From positions 868,001-932,000 of the forward strand of contig NZ_CP012678.1 of assembly GCF_001298525.1 (NCBI RefSeq): 64,000 nucleotides of DNA, in the 5' to 3' direction. Under the pieces are notes generated by a model that did not search any database, had not been told where the DNA came from, and was given only the letters and a program-made list of their open reading frames with translations. The DNA is from Psychrobacter urativorans. Its GTDB lineage: Bacteria > Pseudomonadota > Gammaproteobacteria > Pseudomonadales > Moraxellaceae. Shown piece by piece: positions 8,933-19,880 of the stretch (its first letter is position 1; every line of letters starts with the position of its first letter). A program made the translations under genes and the position numbers.

Positions 8933-9940
8933 TTAACGGCTACGATAAGAAAAGCGATCATCAACACGTAAATCAGCTGGTGGCCAATTATCAAGGCGCA
9001 TGCCCAGCTCTAAATCTTTAGATGCTAGTACGTCTTTGATTTCCGTTAATGATTTCTTACCAAGATTTGGGGTTTTAAGTAGTTCAGTCTCTGAACGCTG
9101 GACCAAATCACCGATATAGTAAATGTTTTCAGCTTTTAAACAATTGGCTGAGCGAACCGTTAGTTCAAGATCGTCCACAGGGCGTAATAGCACTGGATCG
9201 ACCTCTTCTTTTTCTTTCACAGGCTCAGGCGCTTCTTCAGCTTCTAAATCAACAAAGATAGAAATCTGTTGTTGTAAAATAGTCGCTGCTTTACGAATTG
9301 CTTCTTCTGGATCAATAGTGCCATTAGTCTCAAGCTCAATGATAAGACGATCAAGATCCGTACGTTGTTCTACACGTGCGTTCTCGACCTGATAAGCGAC
9401 TCGTAGCACTGGGCTAAAGCTTGCGTCAAGCTTTAAGCGACCAATAGCTTTGGTATCGCCATCTTCACGGCGTTGATTTGCTGGCTCGTATCCACGACCC
9501 ATGACTACACGCAGACGCATTTTTAAATGACCACGTTCGCTTAATGTACCCAATACCAATTCTGGATTGATGATGTCTACATTATGCGGCAAGGCGATGT
9601 CTGCAGCAGTGATAGTGCCTGGACCTTGTTTATCCAAGGTCAAAAATACTTCATTTTGGTCATGAAGTGTAATAGCCAAACCTTTTAAATTCAAAAGGAG
9701 GTCAAGTACATCTTCTTGCAAGCCTTCAAGCGTTGAGTATTCATGGTCAACACCATCAATCTCAGCTTCAATAACAGCAGCACCAGGTAATGAAGATAAT
9801 AAGATGCGACGTAAGGCATTCCCTAGAGTATGCCCAAAGCCGCGTTCTAACGGTTCGAGTGTGACTTTCGCGATCGTTTCATTAACCGTGTCCACGTTAA
9901 TGGCATTAGGCGTTAGAAACTCAGTTGCATTTAGCATCAT
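8933..9940 (-). CDS. rpoA: RNA polymerase alpha subunit
   Basis: 335 aa. N-terminal assembly domain ([22 protein letters not shown]) and C-terminal DNA/activator-binding domain ([31 protein letters not shown]) are joined by an acidic/proline linker ([13 protein letters not shown]). It forms the dimer that nucleates core polymerase. GAGGTGAC precedes the start. Position between rpsD and rplQ is standard. Confidence 0.99.
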   Translation of the reverse strand: MMLNATEFLTPNAINVDTVNETIAKVTLEPLERGFGHTLGNALRRILLSSLPGAAVIEAEIDGVDHEYSTLEGLQEDVLDLLLNLKGLAITLHDQNEVFLTLDKQGPGTITAADIALPHNVDIINPELVLGTLSERGHLKMRLRVVMGRGYEPANQRREDGDTKAIGRLKLDASFSPVLRVAYQVENARVEQRTDLDRLIIELETNGTIDPEEAIRKAATILQQQISIFVDLEAEEAPEPVKEKEEVDPVLLRPVDDLELTVRSANCLKAENIYYIGDLVQRSETELLKTPNLGKKSLTEIKDVLASKDLELGMRLDNWPPADLRVDDRFSYRSR

Positions 9941-10021
9941 GATGTCACCTCGATTTATTAAACTGGTTTGGTTAACGTTGATTGCTTAATGCCATAAGTA
10001 TAGCATCAAGCAGTACGTTAC

Positions 10022-10663
10022 TTACTTAGAGTATAGCTCAACGATTAAGCTTTCGTTGATTTCAGCAGGTAGATCAATACGATCAGGCGCTTTTTTGAAC
10101 GTGCCTTGAAGTTTGCTGTGATCAACATCTAGCCATTCTGGAATACCACGTTGGGTAGCCAGCTCAATTGCGTTTTTAATACGCAACTGCTCGCGAGACT
10201 TCTCTTGGATAGCGATGACATCACCATCTTGCAACTGGATTGATGGGATGTTCACACGAACAAATTCATCACGACCAGCTTTTTTTACCATAACAGTACG
10301 GTGACTGACTAGCTGACGTGCTTCAGCGCGAGTTGAGCCAAAGCCCATGCGATAAACCACATTGTCTAGACGACTTTCTAGCATAGCTAGCAAGTTTTCA
10401 CCAGTAGCGCCACGCTTACGAGCCGCTTCTTTATAGTAATTAGCAAACTGACGCTCTAAAACACCATAAATACGCTTAACTTTTTGCTTTTCACGCAACT
10501 GTAATGCATATTCTGAAGTTTTATTACGGCTAACACCATGCTGACCAGGTGGACGAGCCGCTTTTTTAGTTTTTACATCATAAGGTTTAACACCAGACTT
10601 AAGACCTAAGTCAGTACCTTCACGACGTGATAATTTGAGTTTTGGTCCAATATAACGGGCCAT
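10022..10663 (-). CDS. rpsD: 30S ribosomal protein S4
   Basis: 213 aa. Starts [16 protein letters not shown]; central S4 RNA-binding domain ([28 protein letters not shown]). Primary 16S rRNA binder and, in E. coli, translational repressor of the alpha operon. Slightly longer than E. coli S4 (206 aa). Gap of about 80 bp to rpoA. Confidence 0.99.
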   Translation of the reverse strand: MARYIGPKLKLSRREGTDLGLKSGVKPYDVKTKKAARPPGQHGVSRNKTSEYALQLREKQKVKRIYGVLERQFANYYKEAARKRGATGENLLAMLESRLDNVVYRMGFGSTRAEARQLVSHRTVMVKKAGRDEFVRVNIPSIQLQDGDVIAIQEKSREQLRIKNAIELATQRGIPEWLDVDHSKLQGTFKKAPDRIDLPAEINESLIVELYSK

Positions 10664-10711
10664 TGTTATGTCTCCTATAAGCTTCTATTATAAAAAGCTT
10701 CGTCTTTAATA

Positions 10712-11101
10712 TTAGACGCGGCGCTTTTTCGGCGCACGGCAACCATTGTGTGGGATTGGGGTTACATCAGAGATGCTGTTAACTTTATAACCCAATGCAC
10801 CTAGTGCTCTTACCGCAGACTCACGACCCGGTCCTGGTCCTTTGACCAAAACATCGATATTCTTAACACCATATTCTTGAGCCGCTTTACCAGCGACTTC
10901 AGCTGCAACCTGAGCTGCAAATGGTGTAGATTTACGTGAACCACGGAAGCCTTGTCCACCTGAAGTGGCCCAAGCCAATGCATTACCTTGGCGATCGGTA
11001 ATCGTAACAATGGTGTTATTAAAAGACGCATGGATATGGGCGATGCCCTCCGATACTGAACGACGAGTCACCTTTTTGCGACTGCGAGTGTCTTTTGCCA
11101 T
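10712..11101 (-). CDS. rpsK: 30S ribosomal protein S11
   Basis: 129 aa. Typical motifs: [38 protein letters not shown], and the C-terminal [18 protein letters not shown]. Part of the platform of the small subunit. 20 bp downstream of rpsM in the alpha operon. Confidence 0.99.
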   Translation of the reverse strand: MAKDTRSRKKVTRRSVSEGIAHIHASFNNTIVTITDRQGNALAWATSGGQGFRGSRKSTPFAAQVAAEVAGKAAQEYGVKNIDVLVKGPGPGRESAVRALGALGYKVNSISDVTPIPHNGCRAPKKRRV

Positions 11102-11121
11102 CTTTTAGCTTCCTAAGTTAA

Positions 11122-11478
11122 TTATCTTTTGAGAGGGCGTGTCGGACCCTTACGAGTACGAGCGTTGTTCTTGGTGTTCTGACCTCTAACTGGTAAGTTA
11201 CGACGATGGCGGATGCCACGGTAACAACCAAGATCAACCAAGCGCTTGATATTCATTGACACTTCACGACGAAGATCACCTTCAGTCATGTAATTTGCAA
11301 CTTGTGCACGGATAGCATCTAACTGTATATCATCTAACTGACTGACTTTAGTAGTAGGGGCAATGCCAACTGCTTCTAAGATTTTCTGAGCAGTGGTACG
11401 ACCTACACCAAAGATGTAAGTTAGTGAAATAACAGCATGCTTATTATCCGGAATGTTTACGCCGGCAATACGAGCCAT
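11122..11478 (-). CDS. rpsM: 30S ribosomal protein S13
   Basis: 118 aa. [29 protein letters not shown], and the basic C-terminus [15 protein letters not shown] are diagnostic. Contacts the P-site tRNA and bridges to the large subunit. First gene of the alpha operon, preceded by a 256-bp intergenic region that carries a strong hairpin. Confidence 0.99.
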   Translation of the reverse strand: MARIAGVNIPDNKHAVISLTYIFGVGRTTAQKILEAVGIAPTTKVSQLDDIQLDAIRAQVANYMTEGDLRREVSMNIKRLVDLGCYRGIRHRRNLPVRGQNTKNNARTRKGPTRPLKR

Positions 11479-11649
11479 TGATTTCTCTCCATTAAAGAAA
11501 AATACTCTTATCAGTTAAACAAGAGGTTATTTTTCAGATTTGTTGCTGTCAATACTAAAGCTTTTATAATTATTATCGCTGCTTCGACTTGGTAAACCAA
11601 TCTATTCATTGACCATCTTATAAAAGGTTTTGCATAAACTACGGCAAGT

Positions 11650-11671
11650 GGCGGATGATATCGCATCCGCC
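11650..11671. promoter_or_regulatory. GC-rich hairpin in the rpmJ-rpsM intercistronic region
   Basis: Perfect 8-bp stem GGCGGATG (11650-11657) / CATCCGCC (11664-11671) with a 6-nt loop. A T run follows only on the plus strand, so on the coding minus strand it lacks the U tract of a terminator. It may mark a processing point or a leader structure for the alpha operon. Confidence 0.5.
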
Positions 11672-11734
11672 GTTATTTTTCAAGTATTAATTTAATTAAC
11701 AAGCCAAACCGTTAAGTTTGACTTGCTTAAATTA

Positions 11735-11851
11735 TTAACCTTGACGTTGCTTGTGGCGAGGTTCTGCTGTGCAAATAATATGCACACGGCCTTTACGGCG
11801 TACAACTTTACAGCTACCACAAATTTTCTTAACTGATGCTTGAACTTTCAT
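11735..11851 (-). CDS. rpmJ: 50S ribosomal protein L36
   Basis: 38 aa, [20 protein letters not shown] at the N-terminus and ending EPRHKQRQG. Cys11, Cys14, Cys27 and His33 form the zinc site, so this is the C-plus form. Too short for a typical ORF cutoff but its position after secY and before rpsM is canonical. An AAAGGAGT Shine-Dalgarno precedes ATG 11851. Confidence 0.97.
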   Translation of the reverse strand: MKVQASVKKICGSCKVVRRKGRVHIICTAEPRHKQRQG

Positions 11852-11883
11852 AGCATACTCCTTTGAGATATCGTACCACTCAT

Positions 11884-13230
11884 TTAAGGTTGAGTAGGCG
11901 ATTGAATTAACGTCTGATCATGATATTGATGGGTCATCAAATGCGCTTGAATTTGCGAGATGAAGTCCATTACAACCACAACCATAATTAGTAGAGACGT
12001 ACCACCAAGGTGAAACGGTACACCAAACGATGATTGGATAATCATCGGCATCAAACAAATAACTGTCATGTATATCGCACCGATAAACGTCAGACGGTTC
12101 AATACATGATCAAGATAGCGCTGAGTTTGTTGTCCTGGGCGAATACCTGGAATATACGCCCCACTACGTTTAAGGTTCTCTGCAACTTCACGAGGACTAA
12201 AGACCAGTGCGGTATAAAAATAGCAAAAGAAAATAATCATCGCGCCAAACAATACTAAATATAGCGGTTGCCCTGGCGACAATACTAAAGCCATATTTTG
12301 TAGTATTTTTTGCGTAACAGTAGGATCTGTAGACTGCCCAACCCATTGTCCGAGACTTGCTGGAAACAACAATAGCGAACTGGCAAAAATAGCAGGGATT
12401 ACGCCTGCCATATTAATTTTCAGTGGCAGATGTGACTGCTGCTGAGCATAAATTTTGCGACCTTGCTGCTGCTTTTGAGCATAGTTTACAGGGACACGGC
12501 GCTGGGCTCGTTCAATATAAACAATACCAGCGGTTACGGCTACGCCTAATACCACAAAGATAAAGAGCACAATCAAGTTCATTTGACCTTGATTGACTTG
12601 TTCGATAGATTGCGAAATCATGCCTGGCATACCAGCAACAATACTGGCAAAAATCAGCATCGAGATACCGTTACCGACGCCACGCTCTGTAATTTGCTCA
12701 CCTAGCCACATTAAGAACATAGCACCAGCTACCAATGACGTCACTGCAGGGATATAGAAAGTAAGACCAGACGATAAGGTCAGATTCTGACTGATCAGTC
12801 CAGCACACATTCCTAATGACTGCACAAGCGCTAAGGCTAGTGTTCCCTGACGAGTATACTTATTGAGCTTACGCCGCCCCGCTTCACCCTCTTTCTTGAG
12901 AGCTTCAAGCGATGGTAATACCGCTGACATCATCTGTACAATAATCGATGCTGAAATATACGGCATGATACCAAGCGCCATGATAGACATACGCTCAAGC
13001 GCCCCACCAGAAAACATGTTAAACATGCTTAGGATGGTATTTTCGTTGCGTGAGAATAAATCTGCCAAATTAACGGGGTTAATACCAGGTACTGGAATAT
13101 GAGAACCTAAACGATAGACAATCAATGCGCCGATTAAAAATAGTAAACGTGTCCAGAGCTCATCATACTTGCGTATGAAAGCAAAAGGATTGAGCGGAAT
13201 ACCAGCCGATGACATTGATTGTTTTGACAC
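11884..13230 (-). CDS. secY: preprotein translocase subunit SecY
   Basis: 448 aa, about ten transmembrane helices, central pore of the SecYEG translocon. Recognisable blocks are [42 protein letters not shown], and LIQSPTQP at the end. GTG 13230 ([10 protein letters not shown]) has AGGAG at 7 nt and starts 4 nt after the rplO stop; the longer GTG frame from 13254 would overlap rplO by 20 bp. Confidence 0.97.
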   Translation of the reverse strand: MSKQSMSSAGIPLNPFAFIRKYDELWTRLLFLIGALIVYRLGSHIPVPGINPVNLADLFSRNENTILSMFNMFSGGALERMSIMALGIMPYISASIIVQMMSAVLPSLEALKKEGEAGRRKLNKYTRQGTLALALVQSLGMCAGLISQNLTLSSGLTFYIPAVTSLVAGAMFLMWLGEQITERGVGNGISMLIFASIVAGMPGMISQSIEQVNQGQMNLIVLFIFVVLGVAVTAGIVYIERAQRRVPVNYAQKQQQGRKIYAQQQSHLPLKINMAGVIPAIFASSLLLFPASLGQWVGQSTDPTVTQKILQNMALVLSPGQPLYLVLFGAMIIFFCYFYTALVFSPREVAENLKRSGAYIPGIRPGQQTQRYLDHVLNRLTFIGAIYMTVICLMPMIIQSSFGVPFHLGGTSLLIMVVVVMDFISQIQAHLMTHQYHDQTLIQSPTQP

Positions 13231-13234
13231 GTTC

Positions 13235-13675
13235 CTACTCCTCGATGCTACCACCAGCAGCTTCGATTGCTTGCTTGGCGCCTTTAGTCACTTTTACACC
13301 TTGGAAGGTATAAGCTTTAGTGACATCACCTGACAAGATGATGCGGGCACGCTTCATATCATGGCGAATAATGTTAGCAGTTTTTAATGTTGCAACGCTA
13401 ATTACATCACCTTCAACTTTATTCAGTTCAGACAGACGAACTTCTGCAGTCGTCATTGCCATTTTACTGGTAAAACCAAATTTTGGTAGACGGCGATATA
13501 ATGGCGTTTGACCACCTTCAAATCCTGCACGAATGCTAGAGCCTGAACGTGATTTTTGACCTTTCACACCACGACCACCGGTTTTGCCAAGGCCTGAACC
13601 GATACCGCGACCACGACGTTGGGCAGTTTTTTTCGCGCCAACACCTGGTGATAATTCATTTAATCTAAGTCCCAT
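13235..13675 (-). CDS. rplO: 50S ribosomal protein L15
   Basis: 146 aa. N-terminus [20 protein letters not shown] and glycine/arginine-rich [17 protein letters not shown] are diagnostic; late assembly protein. Its ATG overlaps the rpmD stop (TAATG), indicating coupling. Confidence 0.99.
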   Translation of the reverse strand: MGLRLNELSPGVGAKKTAQRRGRGIGSGLGKTGGRGVKGQKSRSGSSIRAGFEGGQTPLYRRLPKFGFTSKMAMTTAEVRLSELNKVEGDVISVATLKTANIIRHDMKRARIILSGDVTKAYTFQGVKVTKGAKQAIEAAGGSIEE

Positions 13676-13854
13676 TACGCTTCCTCCACTTTTACCAAGT
13701 AGTTAACGCGATTGACCATGCCACGAGTTGAAGGAGTATCTTCAACTACAACTGAATGATTAATTCGGCGTAAACCCAATCCTTTCAAGCTAGCTTTGTG
13801 GCTCTTGAGGCGATGGGCACCTGATTTCAATTGAGTGACTTTCATTGTTTTCAT
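13675..13854 (-). CDS. rpmD: 50S ribosomal protein L30
   Basis: 59 aa: starts [15 protein letters not shown], then [20 protein letters not shown] and ends [12 protein letters not shown] 13854 is preceded by AGGTGAG. The stop overlaps the rplO start by one base. Correctly placed between rpsE and rplO. Confidence 0.97.
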   Translation of the reverse strand: MKTMKVTQLKSGAHRLKSHKASLKGLGLRRINHSVVVEDTPSTRGMVNRVNYLVKVEEA

Positions 13855-13874
13855 TGTAACTCACCTAGTCTAAG

Positions 13875-14390
13875 TTAGCCCAAAATTTCGTCTACAGATT
13901 TACCACGTTTCGCTGCCATCTTTTCTGGAGTTGACATATCACGTAAACCGTTAAACGTAGCACGAACCACGTTAGCAGTGTTGGTAGAACCATAACATTT
14001 AGTCAAAACATCTTTGACACCAGCAACTTCTAATACAGCACGCATTGCGCCACCAGCGATTACGCCAGTACCTTCAGATGCAGGTTGCATATAAACTTTA
14101 CTAGCACCATGACGTGCTTTGATTGGATGATGCAAAGTTGCATCATTGAGCTCAACAGTAATCATATTACGTTTGGCAGCTTCTAGTGCTTTTTGGATAG
14201 CAGCTGGCACTTCACGTGCTTTACCGCGACCAAAACCAACACGACCATTGCCATCGCCCACTACGGTCAACGCAGTGAAAGAGAAAATACGACCACCTTT
14301 AACAACTTTTGCAACGCGATCAACGGTAACTAAGCGTTCTACTAGACCGTCAGTCTGTTCATTTTTATCATTTTTATCATTTCTAGCCAT
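13875..14390 (-). CDS. rpsE: 30S ribosomal protein S5
   Basis: 171 aa. [20 protein letters not shown] and [18 protein letters not shown] are S5 signatures; the C-terminal domain has [20 protein letters not shown]. Decoding-centre protein involved in accuracy. An Asp/Lys/Asn repeat lies at the extreme N-terminus. 2 bp after rplR. Confidence 0.99.
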   Translation of the reverse strand: MARNDKNDKNEQTDGLVERLVTVDRVAKVVKGGRIFSFTALTVVGDGNGRVGFGRGKAREVPAAIQKALEAAKRNMITVELNDATLHHPIKARHGASKVYMQPASEGTGVIAGGAMRAVLEVAGVKDVLTKCYGSTNTANVVRATFNGLRDMSTPEKMAAKRGKSVDEILG

Positions 14391-14392
14391 GA

Positions 14393-14743
14393 TTAAAACT
14401 CCAATCCGTTTTCGCGAGCTGCTTCAGCTAAAGCTTTTACTCGACCATGATATTTAAAACCACTACGGTCAAAGGCAACTTTAGTAATGCCAGCTGCTTT
14501 TGCGCGTTCTGCGATTAGTTGGCCTACAGACGTTGCTGCATCAGCATTACCAGTCGCACCTGAGCGCAAGCTGCCGTCTAAGGTAGATGCCTGAGCAATC
14601 ACTTCACCACCGTTCGGAGAGATAATCTGGGCATAAATATGTTTTGGCGTACGATTAACCGTTAGACGATAAACGCCTAAAAAACGGATATGCGCGCGGG
14701 TTTTCTTAGCTCGACGCAGACGAGCTGCTTTTTTATCAAACAT
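14393..14743 (-). CDS. rplR: 50S ribosomal protein L18
   Basis: 116 aa. Basic N-terminus [20 protein letters not shown] and C-terminal [26 protein letters not shown] identify L18, which anchors 5S rRNA. Spacing to neighbours of 2 and 11 bp is typical of the spc operon. Confidence 0.99.
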   Translation of the reverse strand: MFDKKAARLRRAKKTRAHIRFLGVYRLTVNRTPKHIYAQIISPNGGEVIAQASTLDGSLRSGATGNADAATSVGQLIAERAKAAGITKVAFDRSGFKYHGRVKALAEAARENGLEF

Positions 14744-14754
14744 TTCAACTCACC

Positions 14755-15288
14755 TTATTTTTTCTTAGCTTCTTTACGAATCACATGTTCGTCGCTATAG
14801 CGAATACCTTTACCTTTATAAGGCTCTGGTGGGCGGAAACCACGGATTTTAGCCGCTGCTTGACCAAGCTGCTGTTTATCGTTTGATTTTAAAACGATTT
14901 CAGTTTGCGTTGGGGTTTCAGCTGATACACCTTCAGGTAGTGTATATTCTACTGGATGTGAGTAACCTACGTTTAAGGTTACTTTATTACCAGTCGCTTG
15001 CGCGCGATAACCAACACCAATCAATTGAAGACGTCTTTCAAAGCCTTCGGTTACGCCTATAACATAATTGTTTAATAGAGCGCGGATGGTGCCAGTATGC
15101 ATCATGGCTTCTTTTGAATCGACTGTAGGTGAGAGAGTAACAACATCATCTTCCTGTTTCAGCTCGACCAAATCATGCAGGCGTAAAGACAAATTACCAT
15201 TCTTGCCTTTCACTTCGACCTGCCGATCGTTCAAAGTAACGCTTACGCCGTTTGGCAGCGTCACTGGGGCTTTAGCCACACGAGACAT
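14755..15288 (-). CDS. rplF: 50S ribosomal protein L6
   Basis: 177 aa from ATG 15288 ([15 protein letters not shown]), the family length; a longer frame begins 13 codons upstream. Two L6 repeats are visible; the C-terminus has [18 protein letters not shown] lies upstream at about 10 nt. Preceded by a 187-bp gap in the spc operon, the longest inside it, with competing stem-loops. Confidence 0.98.
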   Translation of the reverse strand: MSRVAKAPVTLPNGVSVTLNDRQVEVKGKNGNLSLRLHDLVELKQEDDVVTLSPTVDSKEAMMHTGTIRALLNNYVIGVTEGFERRLQLIGVGYRAQATGNKVTLNVGYSHPVEYTLPEGVSAETPTQTEIVLKSNDKQQLGQAAAKIRGFRPPEPYKGKGIRYSDEHVIRKEAKKK

Positions 15289-15309
15289 AGGAGTATTCCT
15301 TAAAAAATT

Positions 15310-15450
15310 AACAACTTCTGTTAGCAATAAATAATAGCGAAAAAACTAACAGGCTAAAAAGCGTGTTAGTTTAGCATAGTTGACCGTGTTAGACACCTAC
15401 CAATGTTAAATAATTCATCATTATTAGATTGCTAGACGTCTAACTAACGT
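15310..15450 (-). promoter_or_regulatory. rpsH-rplF intercistronic element with mutually exclusive stems
   Basis: On the minus strand AACTAACA (15364-15371) pairs with TGTTAGTT (15344-15351) and is followed by a T run, resembling a weak terminator. The same TGTTAG arm can instead pair with CTAACAG at 15318-15324. Further GTTAGAC/GTCTAAC arms lie at 15388-15394 and 15438-15444. Function is inferred only from complementarity. Confidence 0.4.
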
Positions 15451-15475
15451 CAAATAGACTTTATCGTTGAGCAGC

Positions 15476-15874
15476 TTACGCTACAAATGCAACGACTTCA
15501 CCACCGATACCAGCAGCACGAGCAGCACGATCACTCATGATGCCTTGGCTAGTAGATACGATAGCAACACCCATACCCTGTTTAACAGTAGGGATAGCGT
15601 CTTTACCGCGATGCTGGCGTAAACCAGGACGGCTAAAACGTTGGATAGTTTCGATAACAGCTTTACCTTCGAAGTATTTTAATTCGATAGATAAAGTTGC
15701 TTTATTATTTTCTTCTGCATTAACAACAGCGCTAGCTACATAACCTTCACTAACCAATAGGTCAGCAATAGATTTACGTAATTTTGAGCTTGGCATAGCT
15801 ACAGAAACTTTATTAGCCATTTGTGCGTTACGAATACGGGTTAGCATATCCCCAACAGTATCTTGCATACTCAT
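15476..15874 (-). CDS. rpsH: 30S ribosomal protein S8
   Basis: 132 aa. [18 protein letters not shown] and C-terminal [28 protein letters not shown] are diagnostic (shown in parts). Binds central-domain 16S rRNA; in E. coli it represses the spc operon. AGGAG 7 nt before ATG 15874. 11 bp after rpsN. Confidence 0.99.
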   Translation of the reverse strand: MSMQDTVGDMLTRIRNAQMANKVSVAMPSSKLRKSIADLLVSEGYVASAVVNAEENNKATLSIELKYFEGKAVIETIQRFSRPGLRQHRGKDAIPTVKQGMGVAIVSTSQGIMSDRAARAAGIGGEVVAFVA

Positions 15875-15885
15875 GTAGTTACTCC

Positions 15886-16191
15886 TTACCAGCTTGCTTT
15901 ACGAACACCAGGCACATCGCCTTGCATGACTCGTTCACGCAACATATTACGTGATAAGCCAAACTTACGGAAGTAGCCATGAGGACGACCTGTGATAGCA
16001 CAACGATTGCGCAGACGTACTGGCGATGAGTTGCGTGGTAAAGCTTGTAGCTCTAACATCGCGTCCATACGCACTTCGTCACTTGCATTCATATCACTGA
16101 TAGTTTCTTTTAGCTTCGTACGCTTATCAGCGTATTTAGCGACTTCTTTTTCGCGCTTCAATTCGCGGTTAATCATGCTCTTTTTTGCCAT
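15886..16191 (-). CDS. rpsN: 30S ribosomal protein S14
   Basis: 101 aa long-form S14 ([40 protein letters not shown]). It lacks the CxxC pairs of the zinc form. Head assembly protein. Lies between rplE and rpsH as in E. coli. Confidence 0.99.
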   Translation of the reverse strand: MAKKSMINRELKREKEVAKYADKRTKLKETISDMNASDEVRMDAMLELQALPRNSSPVRLRNRCAITGRPHGYFRKFGLSRNMLRERVMQGDVPGVRKASW

Positions 16192-16203
16192 AACGTCTTT
16201 ACC

Positions 16204-16740
16204 TTATTTAAATGGGAAGCCGAATGCTTTAAGCAAAGCACGACCTTCATCATCAGTAGCAGCCGACGTGGTGATTGTCACATCCATACCACGAATACGA
16301 TCAATCTTGTCAAAGTCTACTTCTGGGAATACAATTTGTTCTTTGATACCCAATGAGTAGTTACCACGACCGTCAAAGGCTTTAGGTGAAAAACCACGGA
16401 AGTCACGAACACGAGGAATTGCAACGGCAATGAGACGATCTAAAAATTCGTACATTTGCTCACCGCGTAGCGTTACTTTGCAACCAATTGGCCATTCTTC
16501 ACGAATCTTAAAGCCAGCAATTGATTTACGCGCTTTGGTGACGACAGGTTTTTGACCAGCAATAGCGGTCATATCAGCTACTGCACCTTCAAGCAATTTC
16601 TTGTCTTGAGACGCGCCGCCAACACCCATATTTAATGTGATTTTAGTGATTTTAGGCACTTGCATCACATTGTCTAAACCAAGCTCTTCTTTAATCTTCT
16701 GCTTTAGTTCGTTGTTATATAAAGCTTTTAATCTTGCCAT
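16204..16740 (-). CDS. rplE: 50S ribosomal protein L5
   Basis: 178 aa from ATG 16740 ([20 protein letters not shown]); an ATG two codons upstream is also possible, but UAAGG is better spaced for the inner one. Signature blocks are KITLNMGVG and [20 protein letters not shown]. Binds 5S rRNA with L18 and L25. Confidence 0.97.
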   Translation of the reverse strand: MARLKALYNNELKQKIKEELGLDNVMQVPKITKITLNMGVGGASQDKKLLEGAVADMTAIAGQKPVVTKARKSIAGFKIREEWPIGCKVTLRGEQMYEFLDRLIAVAIPRVRDFRGFSPKAFDGRGNYSLGIKEQIVFPEVDFDKIDRIRGMDVTITTSAATDDEGRALLKAFGFPFK

Positions 16741-16761
16741 TACCATTACACCCTTAGTGTC

Positions 16762-17079
16762 TTACGCAGTCGCCACTACTTCACCGTTCGAACGATAGAC
16801 GCGTTGTTTCTTGCCGTCTTCGCCGAATTGATAAGTAATACGGTCTGCTTTTTGGGTTTGCGCATTTAGAATTGCGACATTTGAGATATGTAGAAAAGCT
16901 TCTTGCTTAAGAATGCCACCTTCAACGCCAGTTGCCTGATTTGGCTTCTGATGTTTAGTAACAATATTAATGCCTTCAACTTTAATACGATCATTTTTTA
17001 CAGCTTGAACAGTACCTTGCTTGCCTTTGTCTTTACCAGCAATCACGATAACTGTATCGCCTTTACGTAATTTTGACAT
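16762..17079 (-). CDS. rplX: 50S ribosomal protein L24
   Basis: 105 aa with an N-terminal KOW motif (LRKGDTVIVIAGKDKGKQGTV). Assembly initiator protein. Follows rplN by 8 bp. Confidence 0.99.
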   Translation of the reverse strand: MSKLRKGDTVIVIAGKDKGKQGTVQAVKNDRIKVEGINIVTKHQKPNQATGVEGGILKQEAFLHISNVAILNAQTQKADRITYQFGEDGKKQRVYRSNGEVVATA

Positions 17080-17087
17080 GGATTACC

Positions 17088-17456
17088 TCACAATACTTCT
17101 GGTGCTAGGGATACAATTTTCATAAACTGATCACCACGTAGTTCACGAGTTACCGGTCCAAAAATACGAGTTGCAATCGGTGCTTTATTTTGATTTAACA
17201 ATACCGCAGCATTGTCATCAAAACGTAGCACAGAACCGTCAGGGCGACGAACGCCTTTTTTGGTACGTACAACTACTGCATTCATCACGTCGCCTTTTTT
17301 AACACGACCGCGAGGAATAGCTTCTTTAACCGTTACTTTAATGATATCGCCGACTGATGCATAACGACGATGAGAGCCACCCAGTACTTTAATGCACTGA
17401 ACTCGTCTTGCACCGCTATTGTCTGCAACTTCCAGCATTGACTCGACCTGAATCAT
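17088..17456 (-). CDS. rplN: 50S ribosomal protein L14
   Basis: 122 aa from ATG 17456 ([20 protein letters not shown]), with GGAG 7 nt upstream; the open frame extends 23 codons further but that part is not L14-like. [23 protein letters not shown] is the family signature. First gene of the spc group, 181 bp after rpsQ. Confidence 0.98.
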   Translation of the reverse strand: MIQVESMLEVADNSGARRVQCIKVLGGSHRRYASVGDIIKVTVKEAIPRGRVKKGDVMNAVVVRTKKGVRRPDGSVLRFDDNAAVLLNQNKAPIATRIFGPVTRELRGDQFMKIVSLAPEVL

Positions 17457-17637
17457 AGCGTTACTCCGCACGTATGAGCAATAAAAACCAGTTGCTGCCG
17501 CTAGCACACTATGAGTAGACGGCATTTAATGTAAATAACCGCAGCTTACTCTTAATATGAGTGATATACGCTCGGCGCAATCAGCATCCTTAAAAAGGCG
17601 GACATTTTAACAGCTTCTGGCTTTTAATGCAATTTAC

Positions 17638-17913
17638 TTAGATTTTTTCTACTTTTTCAACCACATCTACTAAAGTCCATGCTTTAGTTTTTGAGATTGG
17701 ACGTGTTTCTTTGATGCGTACAAGATCGCCTTGTTGGCAAACATTGTTTTCATCATGAGCTTTGATTTTCGTAGAACGACGAAGCTGTTTACCATATAAA
17801 GGATGGCGAACCAGACGCTCAATCAAAACCGTGATGGACTTGTCCATCTTGTCGCTGACAACTCGTCCTGTTAGAACGCTAGCATTTGTGGTTGCTTGAT
17901 TGTTATCGCTCAT
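17638..17913 (-). CDS. rpsQ: 30S ribosomal protein S17
   Basis: 91 aa OB-fold protein; [20 protein letters not shown] and [18 protein letters not shown] are diagnostic. Overlaps the end of rpmC by 4 bp. Last gene of the S10 group; the gap to rplN has no clear terminator. Confidence 0.99.
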
Positions 17914-18107
17914 GAGTCGCCTCGTTGTTTCTCGTTAATCAAAGTCTGAAGCTGAGCAATCGCACGACGATTAACTCGAACTTCATGGGTATTCCCCAAC
18001 TGACCAGTTGCTTTAGCCATACGAATACGGAAAGCATCAAGTTGCTTTTCATCAAGTAACTGAGTCAGTTCTTCTAATGATTTATCACGTAATTCACTGA
18101 TCTTCAT
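17910..18107 (-). CDS. rpmC: 50S ribosomal protein L29
   Basis: 65 aa helical hairpin protein ([20 protein letters not shown] at the start). Sits at the peptide exit tunnel near the trigger-factor/SRP site. Overlaps rplP by 1 bp and rpsQ by 4 bp. Confidence 0.98.
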
Positions 18108-18520
18108 TACATTATCGTCCGCTTAACAATGGTAGTTTTAAAGGGAAGCTTTGCTGCTGCAAGCGTTAATGCTTCGCGAGCGAGCTCTTCTGAGATCCCT
18201 TCAAGTTCATATAGCATTTTACCAGGTTTGATTTCGCATACCCAATATTCTACAGGACCTTTACCTTTACCCATACGTACTTCTAATGGTTTATTAGAAA
18301 TAGGCTTATCTGGGAAGACACGAATCCAAATTTTACCACCACGCTTAATTTTACGAGTAATGGTACGACGTGCGGCTTCGATTTGACGCGCTGTCATACG
18401 ACCGCGAGTCAAAGATTTTAGACCAAATTGTCCAAATGCAACGGTGCTTCCACGATGAGCAAGCCCAGTGTTACGACCTTTGTGCATTTTACGAAACTTG
18501 GTACGTTTTGGCTGTAACAT
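18107..18520 (-). CDS. rplP: 50S ribosomal protein L16
   Basis: 137 aa. [20 protein letters not shown] and [20 protein letters not shown] are diagnostic. Lies near the A site and peptidyl-transferase centre; its arginine near residue 80 is the usual target of the hydroxylase RoxA. Confidence 0.99.
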
Positions 18521-18523
18521 AGT

Positions 18524-19249
18524 TTAACCTCTGTCTGAGTTTCGACGGTTTCCACCACGACCACGGCGTTTTGGCGCACGAGTCTGCTCTTCTTTGACGG
18601 GATTGTATACACTGTTCATACCGTCAAGGATTTCGCCACGGAAAATCCAAACTTTTACACCAATAGTGCCGTAAGTGGTTTCCGCACGTACTGACGCATA
18701 GTCAATATCGGCGCGTAGCGTATGCAGTGGCACACGACCTTCACGATACCATTCAGTACGAGCAATCTCAGCACCGCCAAGACGGCCAGACAACTCAACT
18801 TTAATACCTTTAGCACCAGAACGCATACTGTTTTGTACGGCGCGCTTCATAGCACGACGGAACATAACACGGCGTTCAAGCTGGCTACCGATACCGTCTG
18901 CTACCAGACGAGCATCAAGGTCAGGAGACGTGATTTCTTCAATGTTGACCTGAGCTGGTACGCCCATCATTTTGGTCAATTCTTTTTGAAGTCTTTCAAT
19001 ATCTTCGCCTTTTTTACCGATAACAATACCAGGACGCGCAGTGGCGATGGTAATCTTAGCAGCACCAGTAGGACGCTCAATCATGATATTACTAATCATA
19101 GCGCTATCTAGCTTCTTACGTAGATATTCGCGTACTTGTATATCATTGATCAGGTATTCTGAGTATTGTTTAGGGCTAGCATACCAGTTTGCGTTATGCT
19201 TCTTGACAACACCAAGGCGAATTCCGATTGGATGTACTTTTTGACCCAT
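18524..19249 (-). CDS. rpsC: 30S ribosomal protein S3
   Basis: 241 aa. [20 protein letters not shown], a KH domain ([18 protein letters not shown]), and the C-terminal domain [10 protein letters not shown]. The basic tail [19 protein letters not shown] extends past the E. coli length (233 aa). Mouth-of-mRNA-channel protein. 3 bp after rplV. Confidence 0.99.
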   Translation of the reverse strand: MGQKVHPIGIRLGVVKKHNANWYASPKQYSEYLINDIQVREYLRKKLDSAMISNIMIERPTGAAKITIATARPGIVIGKKGEDIERLQKELTKMMGVPAQVNIEEITSPDLDARLVADGIGSQLERRVMFRRAMKRAVQNSMRSGAKGIKVELSGRLGGAEIARTEWYREGRVPLHTLRADIDYASVRAETTYGTIGVKVWIFRGEILDGMNSVYNPVKEEQTRAPKRRGRGGNRRNSDRG

Positions 19250-19252
19250 AGC

Positions 19253-19582
19253 TTATTCTCCTACCTTTATAGTGATGTGACAGGTACGCTTGCTGATACG
19301 GTCAGCACGACCTTTAGCACGTGGTAGGATACGCTTTAGCGTAATGCCTTCATCAACATAAATAGTAGCGACTTTTAAGCCGTCAATATCTAAGCCGTGA
19401 TTATGTTCGGCATTAGCGATGGCTGAGTTAAGACATTTCTTAACAAAGACAGCACCTTTTTTGTTGCTATACGTCAGGATATCCAAAGCACGCTCAATAG
19501 ATTTGCCACGAACTTCATCAGCAACGAGTCGAACTTTTTGTGCCGAAATGGCGGCACCGCGTAATTTTGCAGTTACTTCCAT
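19253..19582 (-). CDS. rplV: 50S ribosomal protein L22
   Basis: 109 aa from ATG 19582 ([20 protein letters not shown]), the family length, with AAGGTG upstream. The open frame continues 24 codons further into rpsS and is ignored. Lines the exit tunnel; the tip loop includes [17 protein letters not shown]. Confidence 0.98.
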   Translation of the reverse strand: MEVTAKLRGAAISAQKVRLVADEVRGKSIERALDILTYSNKKGAVFVKKCLNSAIANAEHNHGLDIDGLKVATIYVDEGITLKRILPRAKGRADRISKRTCHITIKVGE

Positions 19583-19592
19583 GGTGAGCACC

Positions 19593-19868
19593 TTATCTCT
19601 TAGCTTTTCTGTCAATGCCATGACCACGATATGTACGAGTCGGGGCAAATTCACCTAGTTTATGACCAACCATCTGTTCGCTTACGATAACCGGTACGTG
19701 AGTACGGCCATTGTGAACAGATAAAGTTAGGCCAACCATTTGTGGCAGAATCATCGAGCGGCGCGACCAAGTTTTAATGGGTTTGCGTGAGTTGGTTTCT
19801 AATGCATTCTCAACTTTAGCAAACAAGTGCGCGTCTATGAATGGACCTTTTTTCAATGAACGAGGCAT
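19593..19868 (-). CDS. rpsS: 30S ribosomal protein S19
   Basis: 91 aa. [20 protein letters not shown] and the basic C-terminus [18 protein letters not shown] are diagnostic. Head protein complexed with S13. Confidence 0.99.
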   Translation of the reverse strand: MPRSLKKGPFIDAHLFAKVENALETNSRKPIKTWSRRSMILPQMVGLTLSVHNGRTHVPVIVSEQMVGHKLGEFAPTRTYRGHGIDRKAKR

Positions 19869-19880
19869 GAAGTTCTTCCT

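Noticed and set aside
18722..19111. 129-aa plus-strand open frame inside rpsC
   Set aside because: Antisense of S3, Thr/Asn-rich with no recognisable domain.
19583..19654. Longer L22 start
   Set aside because: The extra codons overlap the end of rpsS; ATG 19582 fits family length and has AAGGTG upstream.
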